Below, piece after piece: positions 15,292-23,895 of a stretch of 33,527 nt of DNA (positions within the stretch are counted from its first letter, which is position 1; each line of letters opens with the position of its first letter). The stretch covers positions 1-33,527 of the forward strand of contig CADCJM010000041.1 in the NCBI GenBank assembly GCA_902801755.1, read 5' to 3'. Below the pieces are notes generated by a model. It was not told where the DNA came from, searched no databases, and saw nothing but the letters and a program-made list of their open reading frames with translations. Source of the stretch: Oscillospiraceae bacterium (lineage in GTDB: Bacteria > Bacillota > Clostridia > Saccharofermentanales > Saccharofermentanaceae). The translations under genes and the position numbers were made by a program.

Positions 15292-16376
15292 ATGGCAATG
15301 TATGACAAGAAAAGCGTCGAAGATTTAGACGTAGCCGGCAAGAGAGTTATCGTCCGCGTTGACTTTAACGTACCGCTCGACAAGGAAACAGGCACAAAGA
15401 TCACAGACGACAAGCGTATCAAGGGTGCTCTTCCTACGATCAAGTATCTCGTAGACAACAAGGCAAAGGTTATCCTCGTTTCACATCTCGGCCGTCCGAA
15501 GAACGGTCCTGAGGCTAAGTTCTCAATGAAGCCCGCTGCTGACCGTCTCGCTGAGCTTCTCGGACAGCCTGTTACTCTGGCTGCTGACGTTATCGGCGAA
15601 GATGCAAAGGCTAAGGCTGCTGCTCTCAAGGAAGGCGAAGTTCTCATGCTCGAGAACGTCCGTTTCCACAAGGAAGAGACAAAGAACGATCCTAAGTTCG
15701 CAGCTGAGCTCGCTTCTATGGCTGACCTCTATGTTAACGATGCATTCGGTACAGCTCACCGTGCTCATGCTTCAACAGCAGGTCTTGCTAACTTCCTGCC
15801 TTCCGCTTGCGGTTATCTCATCAAGAAAGAGATCGACTTCATCGGCGGTGCGCTCGACAATCCTGCAAGACCGTTCGTTGCTATTCTTGGCGGTGCTAAG
15901 GTTTCCGACAAGATCGGCGTTATCACAAACCTTTTAGACAAGGCTGACACCATCATCATCGGCGGTGGTATGGCTTATACATTCATCGGCGCTCAGGGCG
16001 GCAAGATCGGTGATTCCCTCTTCGAAGCTGACAAGGTTGACCTCGCTAAGGAGATCCTCGCTAAGGCTGAAGAGAAGGGCGTTAAGCTCCTTCTTCCTAC
16101 AGACACAGTTGTTGCTGATGCTTTCCTAAGACAGTTATCTGGAATGGCCCTGCAGGCGTTTTCGAGTTCGAGAAGTTCGCAGTTGGTACAAAGGCTATCG
16201 CTCAGGCAATCGCTGATGCAGACTGCACATCGATCATCGGCGGCGGCGACTCCGCAGCTGCTATCGAGAAGCTCGGCTATGCTGATAAGGTTTCTCACAT
16301 CTCCACAGGCGGCGGCGCTTCTCTCGAGTACATCGAGGGTAAGGTTCTCCCCGGTATCGACTGCCTCAACGACAAG
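15292..16376 (+). CDS. pgk: Phosphoglycerate kinase part of a PGK-TIM fusion, with internal frameshifting deletion
   Basis: PGK makes ATP from 1,3-bisphosphoglycerate. The N-terminal lobe and start of the C-lobe are intact in the frame of ATG 15292 (AGGAG upstream): [40 protein letters not shown] and [12 protein letters not shown]. At VVADAF (16108-16125) the frame breaks. The rest of PGK resumes at 16128 in another frame with [27 protein letters not shown] and [10 protein letters not shown], and ends at CLNDK (16376). About 36 residues, including the expected LDIGP motif, are missing: 361 residues against about 395-400. A deletion of 3n+1 bases near 110 bp explains both the gap and the frame change. 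In the starting frame translation instead runs through unrelated sequence to a TGA at 16414-16416. There is no stop between PGK and TIM in the resumed frame. Confidence 0.9.
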
Positions 16377-17129
16377 AAGACAGGCAGAATCTTTGCTGCA
16401 GGCAACTGGAAGATGAACTGCGGTATCCCTGCAGATGCAGTTAAGCTCATCGAAGAGCTCAAGCCCCTCGTTAAGAATGCTGAGCACAGAATCGCTCTCG
16501 GCGTTCCTGCTACAGCACTTGCTGCTGCAGTTGAGGCTGCTGCTTACACAAACATCAAGATCGCTGCCCAGAACTGCCACTTCGAAGAGAAGGGTGCTTT
16601 CACAGGCGAGATCTCACCTCTCTGGCTTGCTAAGATGGGCGTAAATTACTGCATCATCGGCCACTCTGAGAGAAGAGAGTACAACGCAGAGACAGACGAG
16701 ACAGTTAACAAGAAGGCTCTTGCACTCCTCAAGTATGGTGTAAGACCTATCATCTGCTGCGGTGAGTCTCTTGCTCAGCGTGAAGCAGGCGAGACATTCG
16801 ACTGGATCAAGGGCCAGATCGTTGGCGCTTTCAAGGATATTCCTGCTGACAAGCTCTGCCAGATCACAATCGCTTATGAGCCTATCTGGGCTATCGGCAC
16901 AGGTAAGACAGCTACAGACGAGCAGGCTGAAGAAGTTTGCAAGTTCATCCGTGGCGTCATCGCTGAGCTCTATTGCCCTAAGTGCGCTGAGGCTATCACG
17001 ATCCAGTACGGCGGTTCCTGCAATGCCAAGAACGCTGCAGGCCTCTTCGCTCAGCCTGACATCAACGGCGGTCTCGTAGGTGGCGCTTCCCTCAAGGCTG
17101 AGGATTTCTCCATCATCTGCAACGCATAA
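16377..17129 (+). CDS. tpiA: Triosephosphate isomerase part of a PGK-TIM fusion
   Basis: TIM interconverts dihydroxyacetone phosphate and glyceraldehyde 3-phosphate. This half begins about three residues after the natural PGK end and runs in the same frame: [11 protein letters not shown] with the catalytic Lys, GHSERR with the catalytic His, and [14 protein letters not shown] with the catalytic Glu and the closing loop. YGGSCN and GLVGGASL phosphate-binding segments follow. Length (about 250) is the normal full TIM domain. There is no ribosome site or start codon at its front. The only ATG (16413) lies after the essential NWK residues, so a protein begun there would be inactive. The TIM domain must therefore be made as part of the fusion, as in Thermotoga PGK-TIM. 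A strong terminator follows. Confidence 0.93.
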   Translation, partial: KTGRIFAAGNWKMNCGIPADAVKLIEELKPLVKNAEHRIALGVPATALAAAVEAAAYTNIKIAAQNCHFEEKGAFTGEISPLWLAKMGVNYCIIGHSERREYNAETDETVNKKALALLKYGVRPIICCGESLAQREAGETFDWIKGQIVGAFKDIPADKLCQITIAYEPIWAIGTGKTATDEQAEEVCKFIRGVIAELYCPKCAEAITIQYGGSCNAKNAAGLFAQPDINGGLVGGASLKAEDFSIICNA

Positions 17130-17153
17130 GTTGAAATAAAACAGATACTTTTG

Positions 17154-17186
17154 GACCCGTGCTCGTTTGAGTACGGGTCTTTTTTT
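17154..17186 (+). terminator. Rho-independent terminator after pgk-tpi
   Basis: The stem GACCCGTGCTC / GAGTACGGGTC (17154-17164 with 17169-17179, one G-U pair) has a GTTT loop and a run of seven T residues. Confidence 0.93.
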
Positions 17187-17195
17187 CGCAGACAT

Positions 17196-17224
17196 AAAAA
17201 GGGCGCCCTGCTAAGGACGCCCTT
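17196..17224 (-). terminator. Rho-independent terminator after nfnB (minus strand)
   Basis: Read on the minus strand, AAGGGCG (17224-17218) pairs with CGCCCTT (17205-17199) and is followed by T residues. It faces the pgk-tpi terminator, isolating the convergent units. Confidence 0.85.
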
Positions 17225-17245
17225 AATAAACAGCCGTTTATCAGC

Positions 17246-18640
17246 TTACTGCTTTGAAAGATACTCGTCGATGCCCTTTGCGGCAGCCTTGCCCGCACCC
17301 ATCGCGAGGATGACCGTTGCAGCGCCCGTTACAGCGTCGCCGCCTGCGAAAACACCGGCTCTTGACGTCATCTCTGCTTCGTTGACGATGATGCCGCCGC
17401 GTTTATTGACCTCAAGTCCTGCCGTCGTCTTCTTGATAAGAGGGTTAGGTGATGTGCCGAGTGACATGATGACCGCATCGCACTCGATAGTAAATTCTGA
17501 TCCTTCGACAGGTACAGGTGATCTTCTGCCGGATGCGTCAGGCTCGCCAAGTTCCATTCTGATGCATGTGCAGCCCTTGACCCAGCCGTTCTCGTCAGCA
17601 ACGATCTCGACAGGATTTGTGAGGAGGTCGAAAATAATGCCTTCCTCTTTTGCGTGATGGACTTCTTCAGCACGTGCAGGGAGCTCAGCTTCAGATCTTC
17701 TGTATACGACGTGAACCTCAGCGCCAAGCCTCTTTGCAGTACGAGCAGCATCCATTGCAACGTTTCCGCCGCCTACGATGACTGCTTTCTTAGCTCTCAT
17801 GATAGGCGTTCTGGAATCAGGTGAGAAAGCGCCCATGAGGTTGGATCTTGTGAGATATTCATTAGCGGAGAACACGCCCAGAGCCTGCTCGCCGGGGATA
17901 TTCATGAAGCGGGGAAGACCTGCGCCGGAGCCGATGAATACTGCTGAGAAGCCCTCATTTTCGAAGAGGTCATCGATAGTAAGCGAACGTCCGATAACTG
18001 CGTCAGTCACGATCTTAACGCCTAATTCCTTAATATTCTCGACTTCTTTGGCAACTACCTTCTCCTTGGGGAGACGGAATTCGGGGATGCCGTAGACAAG
18101 AACGCCGCCTGCCTTGTGCAGAGCTTCGAAGATCGTTACGTCATAACCCATCTTTGCAAGGTCTCCGGCGCATGTAAGTCCTGAAGGGCCGGCGCCGATG
18201 ACTGCAACTTTCTTGCCTTTCTTAACCATATCAGCAGGAAGCTGGGGCCTGATGCCCATTTCCTTTGCAGAGTCAGCAACGAATCTCTCGAGGCGTCCGA
18301 TGGATACTGCCTCGCCTTTTACGCCTCTGATGCACTGTGCCTCGCACTGTGTCTCCTGGGGGCATACACGGCCGCATACCGCAGGAAGTGAGGAAGACAG
18401 GGAGATGACGTTATATGCGCCCTCAATATCGCCGTCCTTGAGCTTTGCGATGAAGCCCGGAATGTTGATGGATACAGGGCATCCCTGCATGCAGCGGGCA
18501 TTCTTGCAGTTAAGGCAGCGGGATGCTTCAAGAACTGCTTCTTCCTTTGTATATCCGAGGCATACCTCGTCAAAATTGGTGGCGCGGACCTGAGGATCCT
18601 GCTCTGATACCGGTACTTTCTTCATTACATCAAAATCCAT
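17246..18640 (-). CDS. nfnB: NfnB, large subunit of NADH-dependent ferredoxin:NADP+ oxidoreductase
   Basis: With NfnA this flavoprotein performs electron bifurcation: two NADPH reduce NAD+ and ferredoxin, or the reverse. The 464-residue protein has two N-terminal [4Fe-4S] motifs (CLNCKNARCMQGCP near residue 42, CGRVCPQETQCEAQC near 90), an FAD-binding GAGPSGL motif, the second nucleotide site VGGGNVAMDAARTAKRLG, and the C-terminal FAD motif FAGGDAVTGAATV. It is also homologous to the small subunit of glutamate synthase, and many databases name it gltA. The neighbouring NfnA gene and absence of a large GOGAT subunit favour Nfn. The ATG follows AAGGGGGATAAG and lies 13 nt after nfnA, an operon. 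Confidence 0.9.
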   Translation of the reverse strand: MDFDVMKKVPVSEQDPQVRATNFDEVCLGYTKEEAVLEASRCLNCKNARCMQGCPVSINIPGFIAKLKDGDIEGAYNVISLSSSLPAVCGRVCPQETQCEAQCIRGVKGEAVSIGRLERFVADSAKEMGIRPQLPADMVKKGKKVAVIGAGPSGLTCAGDLAKMGYDVTIFEALHKAGGVLVYGIPEFRLPKEKVVAKEVENIKELGVKIVTDAVIGRSLTIDDLFENEGFSAVFIGSGAGLPRFMNIPGEQALGVFSANEYLTRSNLMGAFSPDSRTPIMRAKKAVIVGGGNVAMDAARTAKRLGAEVHVVYRRSEAELPARAEEVHHAKEEGIIFDLLTNPVEIVADENGWVKGCTCIRMELGEPDASGRRSPVPVEGSEFTIECDAVIMSLGTSPNPLIKKTTAGLEVNKRGGIIVNEAEMTSRAGVFAGGDAVTGAATVILAMGAGKAAAKGIDEYLSKQ

Positions 18641-18653
18641 TATCTTATCCCCC

Positions 18654-19532
18654 TTATGAGCACATTCCGCAGCCGCCGCTGTGGGTGTCGCCTTCGGTGA
18701 GCCTTAACATAAGCTCGCCTTCCTGTGTCTTGTAGAGGCGTGAACGCTGCAGCGCCTGGTCGAAATCAACGGCATGTCCGTCGAATTCAGGACCGTCAAC
18801 GCATGCGAACTTTACTTCGCCGCCTACAAGGAGTCTGCAGGCGCCGCACATGCCGGTGCCGTCGACCATGATTGTATTCATGGAAACGACTGTGGGAATG
18901 CCGAGCTGCTTTGTGAGCTGGCAGGCGAACTTCATCATGATGACTGGTCCTATGACTACGCAGTGGTCATAGCGGACGCCCTCATCCCAGAGCTTCTGCA
19001 GGGCAACACAGACGTTGCCGTGGATTCCGTATGAGCCGTCGTCTGTCGCGAAATAAAGATTTTTAGTGACTGCCTTCATCTCGTCTTCGAAAATAAGGAG
19101 CTCCTTTGTCCTTGCACCCTGGATGCAGTCGACTTCGATGCCGTTATCGTGGAGCCACTTGAGCTGGTTATATACGGGAGCTGTTCCGACGCCTCCTGCG
19201 ATGAAGAGGATCTTTTTAGCTTTCAGTTCTTCAATGGAAAGATCGCAAAGATCAGAAGGATTGCCGAGAGGGCCGACAACATCTGCAAAGCATTCGCCGG
19301 CGTTCATTCTGCTCATTCTCTCAGTCTCTGCGCCTACCGTCTGGTAGACGATCGTGATGATGCCCTTTTCGCGGTCAAAATCACAGACTGTAAGGGGGAT
19401 CCTCTCGCCGTCCTTATCAGCTCTAACGATCAGGAACTGGCCGGGCATAGCTTTCCTGGCTACGAGCGGAGCCTCGATCTCCATCAGGAAAACCTTGGGA
19501 CCGAGCATCTTTTTGGTAATGATCTCAAACAT
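18654..19532 (-). CDS. nfnA: NfnA, small subunit of NADH-dependent ferredoxin:NADP+ oxidoreductase
   Basis: This 292-residue FAD/NAD(H)-binding subunit belongs to the dihydroorotate dehydrogenase electron-transfer family. It has an N-terminal flavin domain with the FAD motif RIPLTVCDF, an NAD motif IAGGVGTAPVYNQ, and the [2Fe-2S] cluster cysteines in MCGACRLLVGGEVKFACVDG. It ends in a Cys-rich tail GGCGMCS. Together with NfnB it links NADH, NADPH and ferredoxin pools in anaerobes. The family name is sometimes given as sulfide dehydrogenase subunit beta. AAGGAGG lies before the ATG (19532). It is the first gene of the two-gene minus-strand operon; the 260-bp region upstream is AT-rich and shared with the divergent peptidase gene. 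Confidence 0.9.
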   Translation of the reverse strand: MFEIITKKMLGPKVFLMEIEAPLVARKAMPGQFLIVRADKDGERIPLTVCDFDREKGIITIVYQTVGAETERMSRMNAGECFADVVGPLGNPSDLCDLSIEELKAKKILFIAGGVGTAPVYNQLKWLHDNGIEVDCIQGARTKELLIFEDEMKAVTKNLYFATDDGSYGIHGNVCVALQKLWDEGVRYDHCVVIGPVIMMKFACQLTKQLGIPTVVSMNTIMVDGTGMCGACRLLVGGEVKFACVDGPEFDGHAVDFDQALQRSRLYKTQEGELMLRLTEGDTHSGGCGMCS

Positions 19533-19735
19533 ATCCTTTATCCTCCTTAATGAGCGGAAGCTTTAAATGTCCGTTCACGGGTCTTACTTGTATGGTAGCA
19601 TACCAAACAGCAAGTGATGTGGCAATATAAAAATTCATTAAATTTTATTATTGTTTCTTATTGTATGGAAAATTAAATAAAAATCAATTTAAAGAACAGG
19701 CACCTTTTCTGTACGTGCTATCTCTCCTGGAAAGA

Positions 19736-19744
19736 TGTTAAAAT
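19736..19744 (+). promoter_or_regulatory. Extended -10 promoter for the peptidase operon
   Basis: TGTTAAAAT matches an extended -10 (TGn plus TAAAAT at 19739-19744), about 50 nt before the ATG at 19795. The remaining intergenic DNA (19533-19735) is AT-rich; apart from a short TGGTA-GCA-TACCA palindrome near 19594-19606 I see no clear element. Confidence 0.45.
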
Positions 19745-19794
19745 ATTCCCATAGAAAAGCTCTGAAATGGAATAAGAGATCTTAGGAGGAAGAT

Positions 19795-20532
19795 ATGTAT
19801 TGGTATTACAACCTGGGTGATTACAGTTTTATCTTTTATATACTTGCATTCGGCATCATGATCTGGAGCCTTATCGTAAGGGCAAGACTCAACAGCCTCG
19901 TAAAAAAGTACAGCAATGTGCCTGTGGCAAGCGGCAAGGATGCGAATACATGCGTCCATGAGATGCTTGCAGCAAATGAAGTCTACGGTGTTACCGTCAA
20001 GGCGACAGGCGGAGAGATGACAGATAATTACAATCCGAAAGAAGAGACTATCAATCTTTCCGAGACAACATACGGCAGGAATTCGATTACTGCGGTTGCT
20101 GTAGCTGCACATGAGTGCGGACATGCATGCCAGGCTCATTCAAGCATGGCTCTTTATAAAGTCCGTCAGGCTATAGCTCCTGTTGCAAGCATCACATCCA
20201 AGATCAGTGTCTGGATCGCAATTATCGGCGTGTTCATCATGTATGCTTCAAAGTCACTTGAGATGAACAAAATGGGCTACACGATCAGCACGATCGGAAT
20301 AGTGCTTTATTCAGTTGTATTTATCTTCTATCTCGTTACACTCCCGATCGAGCGTGATGCGAGCAGGAGAGGCCTTAAGGCTATGAAGGAATTCGGATGG
20401 GTTTCTGACGATCAGTACAAAGCTGCAAGGAGTGTACTCTGGGCAGCCGGTGATACATATGCGGTTGCACTCGCGAGTGCGGCGCTCACACTTCTGAGAT
20501 TACTTCTCATGAGAGGCAGAAGGAGAAGATAA
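19795..20532 (+). CDS. YugP-type membrane zinc metallopeptidase
   Basis: This 245-residue membrane protease has an N-terminal helix (about 8-28), a catalytic segment with AAHECGHACQAH (H106, E107, H110), and two further helices at about 138-182. The candidate third zinc ligand is the Glu of LPIERDASRRG. The family (B. subtilis YugP, DUF2268/M48-like) is common in Bacillota; its substrates are not known. Length is normal at 225-245, although the end is very basic (RGRRRR). AGGAGG lies before the ATG. The alpha/beta hydrolase gene follows 11 nt later with its own AAAGGAGG, so both are likely in one operon. Confidence 0.88.
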   Translation: MYWYYNLGDYSFIFYILAFGIMIWSLIVRARLNSLVKKYSNVPVASGKDANTCVHEMLAANEVYGVTVKATGGEMTDNYNPKEETINLSETTYGRNSITAVAVAAHECGHACQAHSSMALYKVRQAIAPVASITSKISVWIAIIGVFIMYASKSLEMNKMGYTISTIGIVLYSVVFIFYLVTLPIERDASRRGLKAMKEFGWVSDDQYKAARSVLWAAGDTYAVALASAALTLLRLLLMRGRRRR

Positions 20533-20543
20533 AGGAGGCCTTT

Positions 20544-21509
20544 ATGTCATTACTTAATCCCGAGAGAAAAGAATTTGTAAGTTCTATTGGAAAAGGTGTA
20601 AAGATCGCAGGATTCTTCTATCCGTCATCCGCTCCCGAGATAAAGGGTGTCGTCCAGATCTGCCACGGAATGGCAGAGTATCTGGAGCGCTATGAAGAGA
20701 TGATCTCCAGGTTCAATGAAGCAGGCTATCACGTCTGCGGAATGGACATGGCAGGCCACGGCCAGACTTATTATCTGAATAAAGATGCAGGTTTCCCCAA
20801 AGGGTATTTCGGCGGTATAAAGGATTCATGGAAAGCGATCCTCACGGATGAGATGGGCCTTCATGAATATGCGCAGGAGCGCTTTGGAAAAGAAGGCCTG
20901 AAGTATATCCTCTACGGACATTCGATGGGCTCATTTGTCGTAAGGTCCATCTTCTCCACGCCAAGATACAGCAGGCAGTTTGACGGCTTTGTATTCTCAT
21001 CCACAATGGGTCCCAACCCCGCTGTCGGAATGGGCAGATTCTTGGCAAGCTGTGCCTGCGTTTTCGGAGGCGCGAAAAAGAAAAACAAATTACTGAGCTA
21101 CATTGCTTTCGGATCTTATACGAAGAAGATCGACAAGCCCAGAACAAGCTACGACTGGCTCTCGACAGATGACAAGGAAGTTCAGAAATACATCGACGAT
21201 CCGATGTGCGGATTCTATTTCACCGGCGAAGGATTTAAGACGTTGTTCAGCCTCATAGCCTTCATGCAGAGCAAGGAAGCTTATGCGCTTATACCTGACC
21301 GTCCGTGTTTCTTCACATACGGCAGTGAAGACCCTGTAGGAAGCTACGGCACAGGCGTCGAAAAGGTAATTGCAAGGATGAAGGCAGCAGGCGCAAATCT
21401 TAAGTCAAAGAACTACGGCCCTTACCGTCACGAGATCCAGAATGAGCCCGTGAAGGAAGAGTACTTTAAAGATCTTATCGATTATTTTGATTCGGTGCCT
21501 TTAGCCTAA
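20544..21509 (+). CDS. Alpha/beta hydrolase, monoacylglycerol-lipase/lysophospholipase type
   Basis: This 321-residue cytoplasmic serine hydrolase is of the Hydrolase_4 type. The nucleophile is S127 in YGHSMGSF, the acid is probably in the YGSEDPVG loop, and the histidine is in GPYRHEIQNE near the C-terminus. The N-terminal block QICHGMAEYLERYEEMISRFNEAG is the family's oxyanion and cap-lead region (HGMxEHxxRY). Such enzymes hydrolyse monoacylglycerol or lysophospholipid; the exact substrate is not predictable. It follows the peptidase gene by 11 nt. Its last 9 nt overlap the 3' end of the convergent GH31-like gene and no terminator is visible between them. Confidence 0.85.
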   Translation: MSLLNPERKEFVSSIGKGVKIAGFFYPSSAPEIKGVVQICHGMAEYLERYEEMISRFNEAGYHVCGMDMAGHGQTYYLNKDAGFPKGYFGGIKDSWKAILTDEMGLHEYAQERFGKEGLKYILYGHSMGSFVVRSIFSTPRYSRQFDGFVFSSTMGPNPAVGMGRFLASCACVFGGAKKKNKLLSYIAFGSYTKKIDKPRTSYDWLSTDDKEVQKYIDDPMCGFYFTGEGFKTLFSLIAFMQSKEAYALIPDRPCFFTYGSEDPVGSYGTGVEKVIARMKAAGANLKSKNYGPYRHEIQNEPVKEEYFKDLIDYFDSVPLA

Positions 21510-23792
21510 GCTAATAACGAGCTCGTTGCTCAGGAACTCTATAGATGTACCGTAACTGAGCTTCTCAGGTACGGATTCCGAGAGACCTACGACATTAAAT
21601 ATTCCGGACAATACGAGATGCTTTGTGCCGCCCAGATTCTGGGTGCGTACTGTTATCTTGTTGCCGGATACTTCAGCAGTGATGATGCCTGAAGCTACTC
21701 CGCCGTCAGAAAAGACTTCGCAGGCAGCCTGAGTGCCCTGGCTTAAGCCGAAACATGTGAATGTGAGGTTGTCGAGAGAACCGATGCCGCTGTTGGAATC
21801 GGGTGTTCTTGTCGGAATGATGGAGTTCGGGCGCGCGAAAACAGGAGCCGAGAAGGGCGCTGTCTTGCGTGTGATATAACGGGGTCCCTGGATCTTCTCG
21901 TGAGTCATGAAATCAGTCCAGACACCGGAAGGAATATAGACTCTGACGTTGTCATTAGGATAGATAGCAGGTGCCACGAGAAGTGATGCGCCGAGCATAT
22001 ATTCCGTATCAAAATTCTCAGCTGTCGGGTCGCCCGCAAATTCCAGAGCCATCGCGCGGATAACGGGTGTGCCGTACTTAACGCTCTCGCAGAGACTGGA
22101 ATAGATATAAGGCGCTAGACCAGTCCTGATCGCAGTAAATGCCTTGATGGAATTTAAGGTCTTAACATTTTCGAGGAGCTTAAGAGAGCCCTTGAATCTT
22201 GAGTGCGGCGCATAAGCTGCAAAGCCTACATAGTGGTCGAAGAGCTTAGGGTCATTGAGCTCCTGCTCGGGGATATCGATATTGATCCCGCCAAAGCCCG
22301 TGAGACCGTAAGAAATGGCATTCTTTACCGCAGCGCCCAGGTCGGCATAGCTTGCCTTCAGCGTTGTGTAGATATTGCTGTAAGGAGACCTCTGGTCACC
22401 TGAACTGATCGAATCGGAAATGATGAACGAACCAAGGCGGCCGCGCTCTCTTGCCGATACGTCACTTAATGCAGTATTGAGAATGCTCGTGAAGTTCAAA
22501 AGATAATCTCTCTTGCCCGAAGCCTTCTCGAAAGCTTTAGTCATAGAGTATGTGTAGTTTGATTCGAAAACCGAGAAGCCCTGTCTTGCAAGTGCTGCGC
22601 ATGCATTAATGAACCAGCTTCTTGTCTCGGGAAGATTTAAGTCGAGCATGGCAACGCCGCCCTTTTCCGCATCGCAGAGAACTGCCCTGCCGTCGGGGAA
22701 GGAGACGAGGAGACCGGAGTCAAGGAGCTCGATATATTCAGGCGCTCTCTCAGAAACGAAAGGATTTACGGAAAGGCCTAATATGATGCCCATATCGGAT
22801 ATTGATTTTGCAAAGCCGACAGGATCCGGGAATCTTGCAGCATCGAATGTGAAGCCGTAAGGTGCATAGTCAGGACGCCATGAGTTGCCGATCCAGAGTT
22901 CCTTGATATTAACGCCTGCGCTCTTTGCGCTCTTAACAGCGTCAAGGATCTCCTGGGCTGTAAGCTTCTCGTCGTCATTTAAGGCAATGGAGATGCCGCC
23001 TGTCGCATATGTAAGAGCAGGGATCCTTCCGTTAAGCTGGCTGAAGACCTCTAAGATCTGCATAGGGGTATCGCCGGCGATGATGCTGTATTCGAGTTCC
23101 TCGCCTTCGACTTCGAAGCTTAATGTGCCACCGGATGAACCGGCATCGAAAGTAACAGGGCGGTTTGTATTTACGAAAAGACCATACTTGGAACCCGAGA
23201 GGATGAAAGGAATATGCTCGGCTCCGGCTCTGGAGTCTATAGTGTTGCACTTAACGATCTGTCCGTTACGAATTATGGAAGCGCCTGCGCCGCCAAGACC
23301 GTACAGGGATTCCTTGGGTTTAAGATCGATAGAAGCACCTAAGATCGCATTCTGAGAGAGTGTATAGTAGCTCTCTGAGCCTGAGTCAGTCTTATAGTAT
23401 ATCGGCATGTTTGCGTTCTGGTTCAGAAGCTCGGAACCGCAGTAGAAGAATCTGATATCAAAGACTTTCTTGCTGATCCTTGCTTCGAGATGTCCGCTCT
23501 TGAAAGTGAAATAATCACCGGTGTCTTCCAACGTGCCGAAGCTGGAGGGCTGGAGATCGATCACTGAATAGCCCTTTGTCCTGGGCTCTGCGTGATGGCT
23601 TAATACTCTTACTGAGATAATGTTATTTGCAGGGGAGAAAACTGATACCGTTATTCTTCCTTTCGCATCCTTGAAGCAGTCTTTACAACCCGTGAGCGTC
23701 TCGGAAAATGCCTGGCAGTCACATCCGATCCTCAGTGTGTTGTCCATGTAATAGACGGAATCGATCTGGTAAGGTTTTCTTGAAAAGAGCAT
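21501..23792 (-). CDS. GH31-family protein lacking catalytic residues (pseudo-glycosidase)
   Basis: The protein of 763 residues has the GH31 layout: N-terminal beta-sandwich, a (beta/alpha)8 barrel with the ELWIGNSWRPDYAPYGFTFD strand, and C-terminal beta domains with APVFARPNSIIPT. GH31 enzymes hydrolyse alpha-glucosides or alpha-xylosides with two Asp residues. Here the nucleophile motif KTDFGE is ESNYTY (N412 replaces the Asp), and the expected WxGDxxS acid/base segment is RSPYSNIYTTLK without the Asp. It is likely inactive on standard substrates, or uses a different mechanism. It has no export signal. I chose ATG 23792 with GGAGGG 5 nt before it; an in-frame ATG at 23849 is possible but lacks such a site. 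Its 3' end overlaps the hydrolase gene. It is divergent from cca. Confidence 0.85.
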   Translation of the reverse strand: MLFSRKPYQIDSVYYMDNTLRIGCDCQAFSETLTGCKDCFKDAKGRITVSVFSPANNIISVRVLSHHAEPRTKGYSVIDLQPSSFGTLEDTGDYFTFKSGHLEARISKKVFDIRFFYCGSELLNQNANMPIYYKTDSGSESYYTLSQNAILGASIDLKPKESLYGLGGAGASIIRNGQIVKCNTIDSRAGAEHIPFILSGSKYGLFVNTNRPVTFDAGSSGGTLSFEVEGEELEYSIIAGDTPMQILEVFSQLNGRIPALTYATGGISIALNDDEKLTAQEILDAVKSAKSAGVNIKELWIGNSWRPDYAPYGFTFDAARFPDPVGFAKSISDMGIILGLSVNPFVSERAPEYIELLDSGLLVSFPDGRAVLCDAEKGGVAMLDLNLPETRSWFINACAALARQGFSVFESNYTYSMTKAFEKASGKRDYLLNFTSILNTALSDVSARERGRLGSFIISDSISSGDQRSPYSNIYTTLKASYADLGAAVKNAISYGLTGFGGINIDIPEQELNDPKLFDHYVGFAAYAPHSRFKGSLKLLENVKTLNSIKAFTAIRTGLAPYIYSSLCESVKYGTPVIRAMALEFAGDPTAENFDTEYMLGASLLVAPAIYPNDNVRVYIPSGVWTDFMTHEKIQGPRYITRKTAPFSAPVFARPNSIIPTRTPDSNSGIGSLDNLTFTCFGLSQGTQAACEVFSDGGVASGIITAEVSGNKITVRTQNLGGTKHLVLSGIFNVVGLSESVPEKLSYGTSIEFLSNELVISLG

Positions 23793-23847
23793 ATTATCCC
23801 TCCATAAAAGCGCACATGTAAAGCTGGTTTGATTTACAAACAAATTC

Positions 23848-23853
23848 ATTATA
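23848..23853 (-). promoter_or_regulatory. -10 element of the GH31-like gene (minus strand)
   Basis: TATAAT on the minus strand, 55 nt before the chosen ATG. Transcription from it would not include the in-frame ATG at 23849, which supports the start at 23792. Confidence 0.5.
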
Positions 23854-23895
23854 ACTAAACAGCCCGCGTTATATTATTTCAAGAATATGACGATT

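Noticed and set aside
16108-16140. A programmed ribosomal frameshift joining PGK to TIM
   Set aside because: A programmed shift would not lose about 36 conserved residues, and no slippery heptamer with a following structure was seen. A deletion explains the data better.
16128-16416. The unusual Ser/Gln/Arg-rich tail of PGK in its first frame as a novel C-terminal domain
   Set aside because: The same bases in the other frame encode perfect PGK sequence leading into TIM, so the tail is frameshifted nonsense.
16413-17129. TIM as a separate gene starting at ATG 16413
   Set aside because: That start removes the catalytic NWK residues, and no ribosome binding site precedes it.
17246-18640. Glutamate synthase small subunit as the main call
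   Set aside because: The large glutamate synthase subunit is not adjacent, and the next gene is the NfnA-type flavoprotein, which points to NfnAB.
19533-19735. A small RNA or riboswitch in the AT-rich gap between nfnA and the peptidase gene
   Set aside because: No extended stem, conserved motif or terminator was visible. Only a short palindrome is present.
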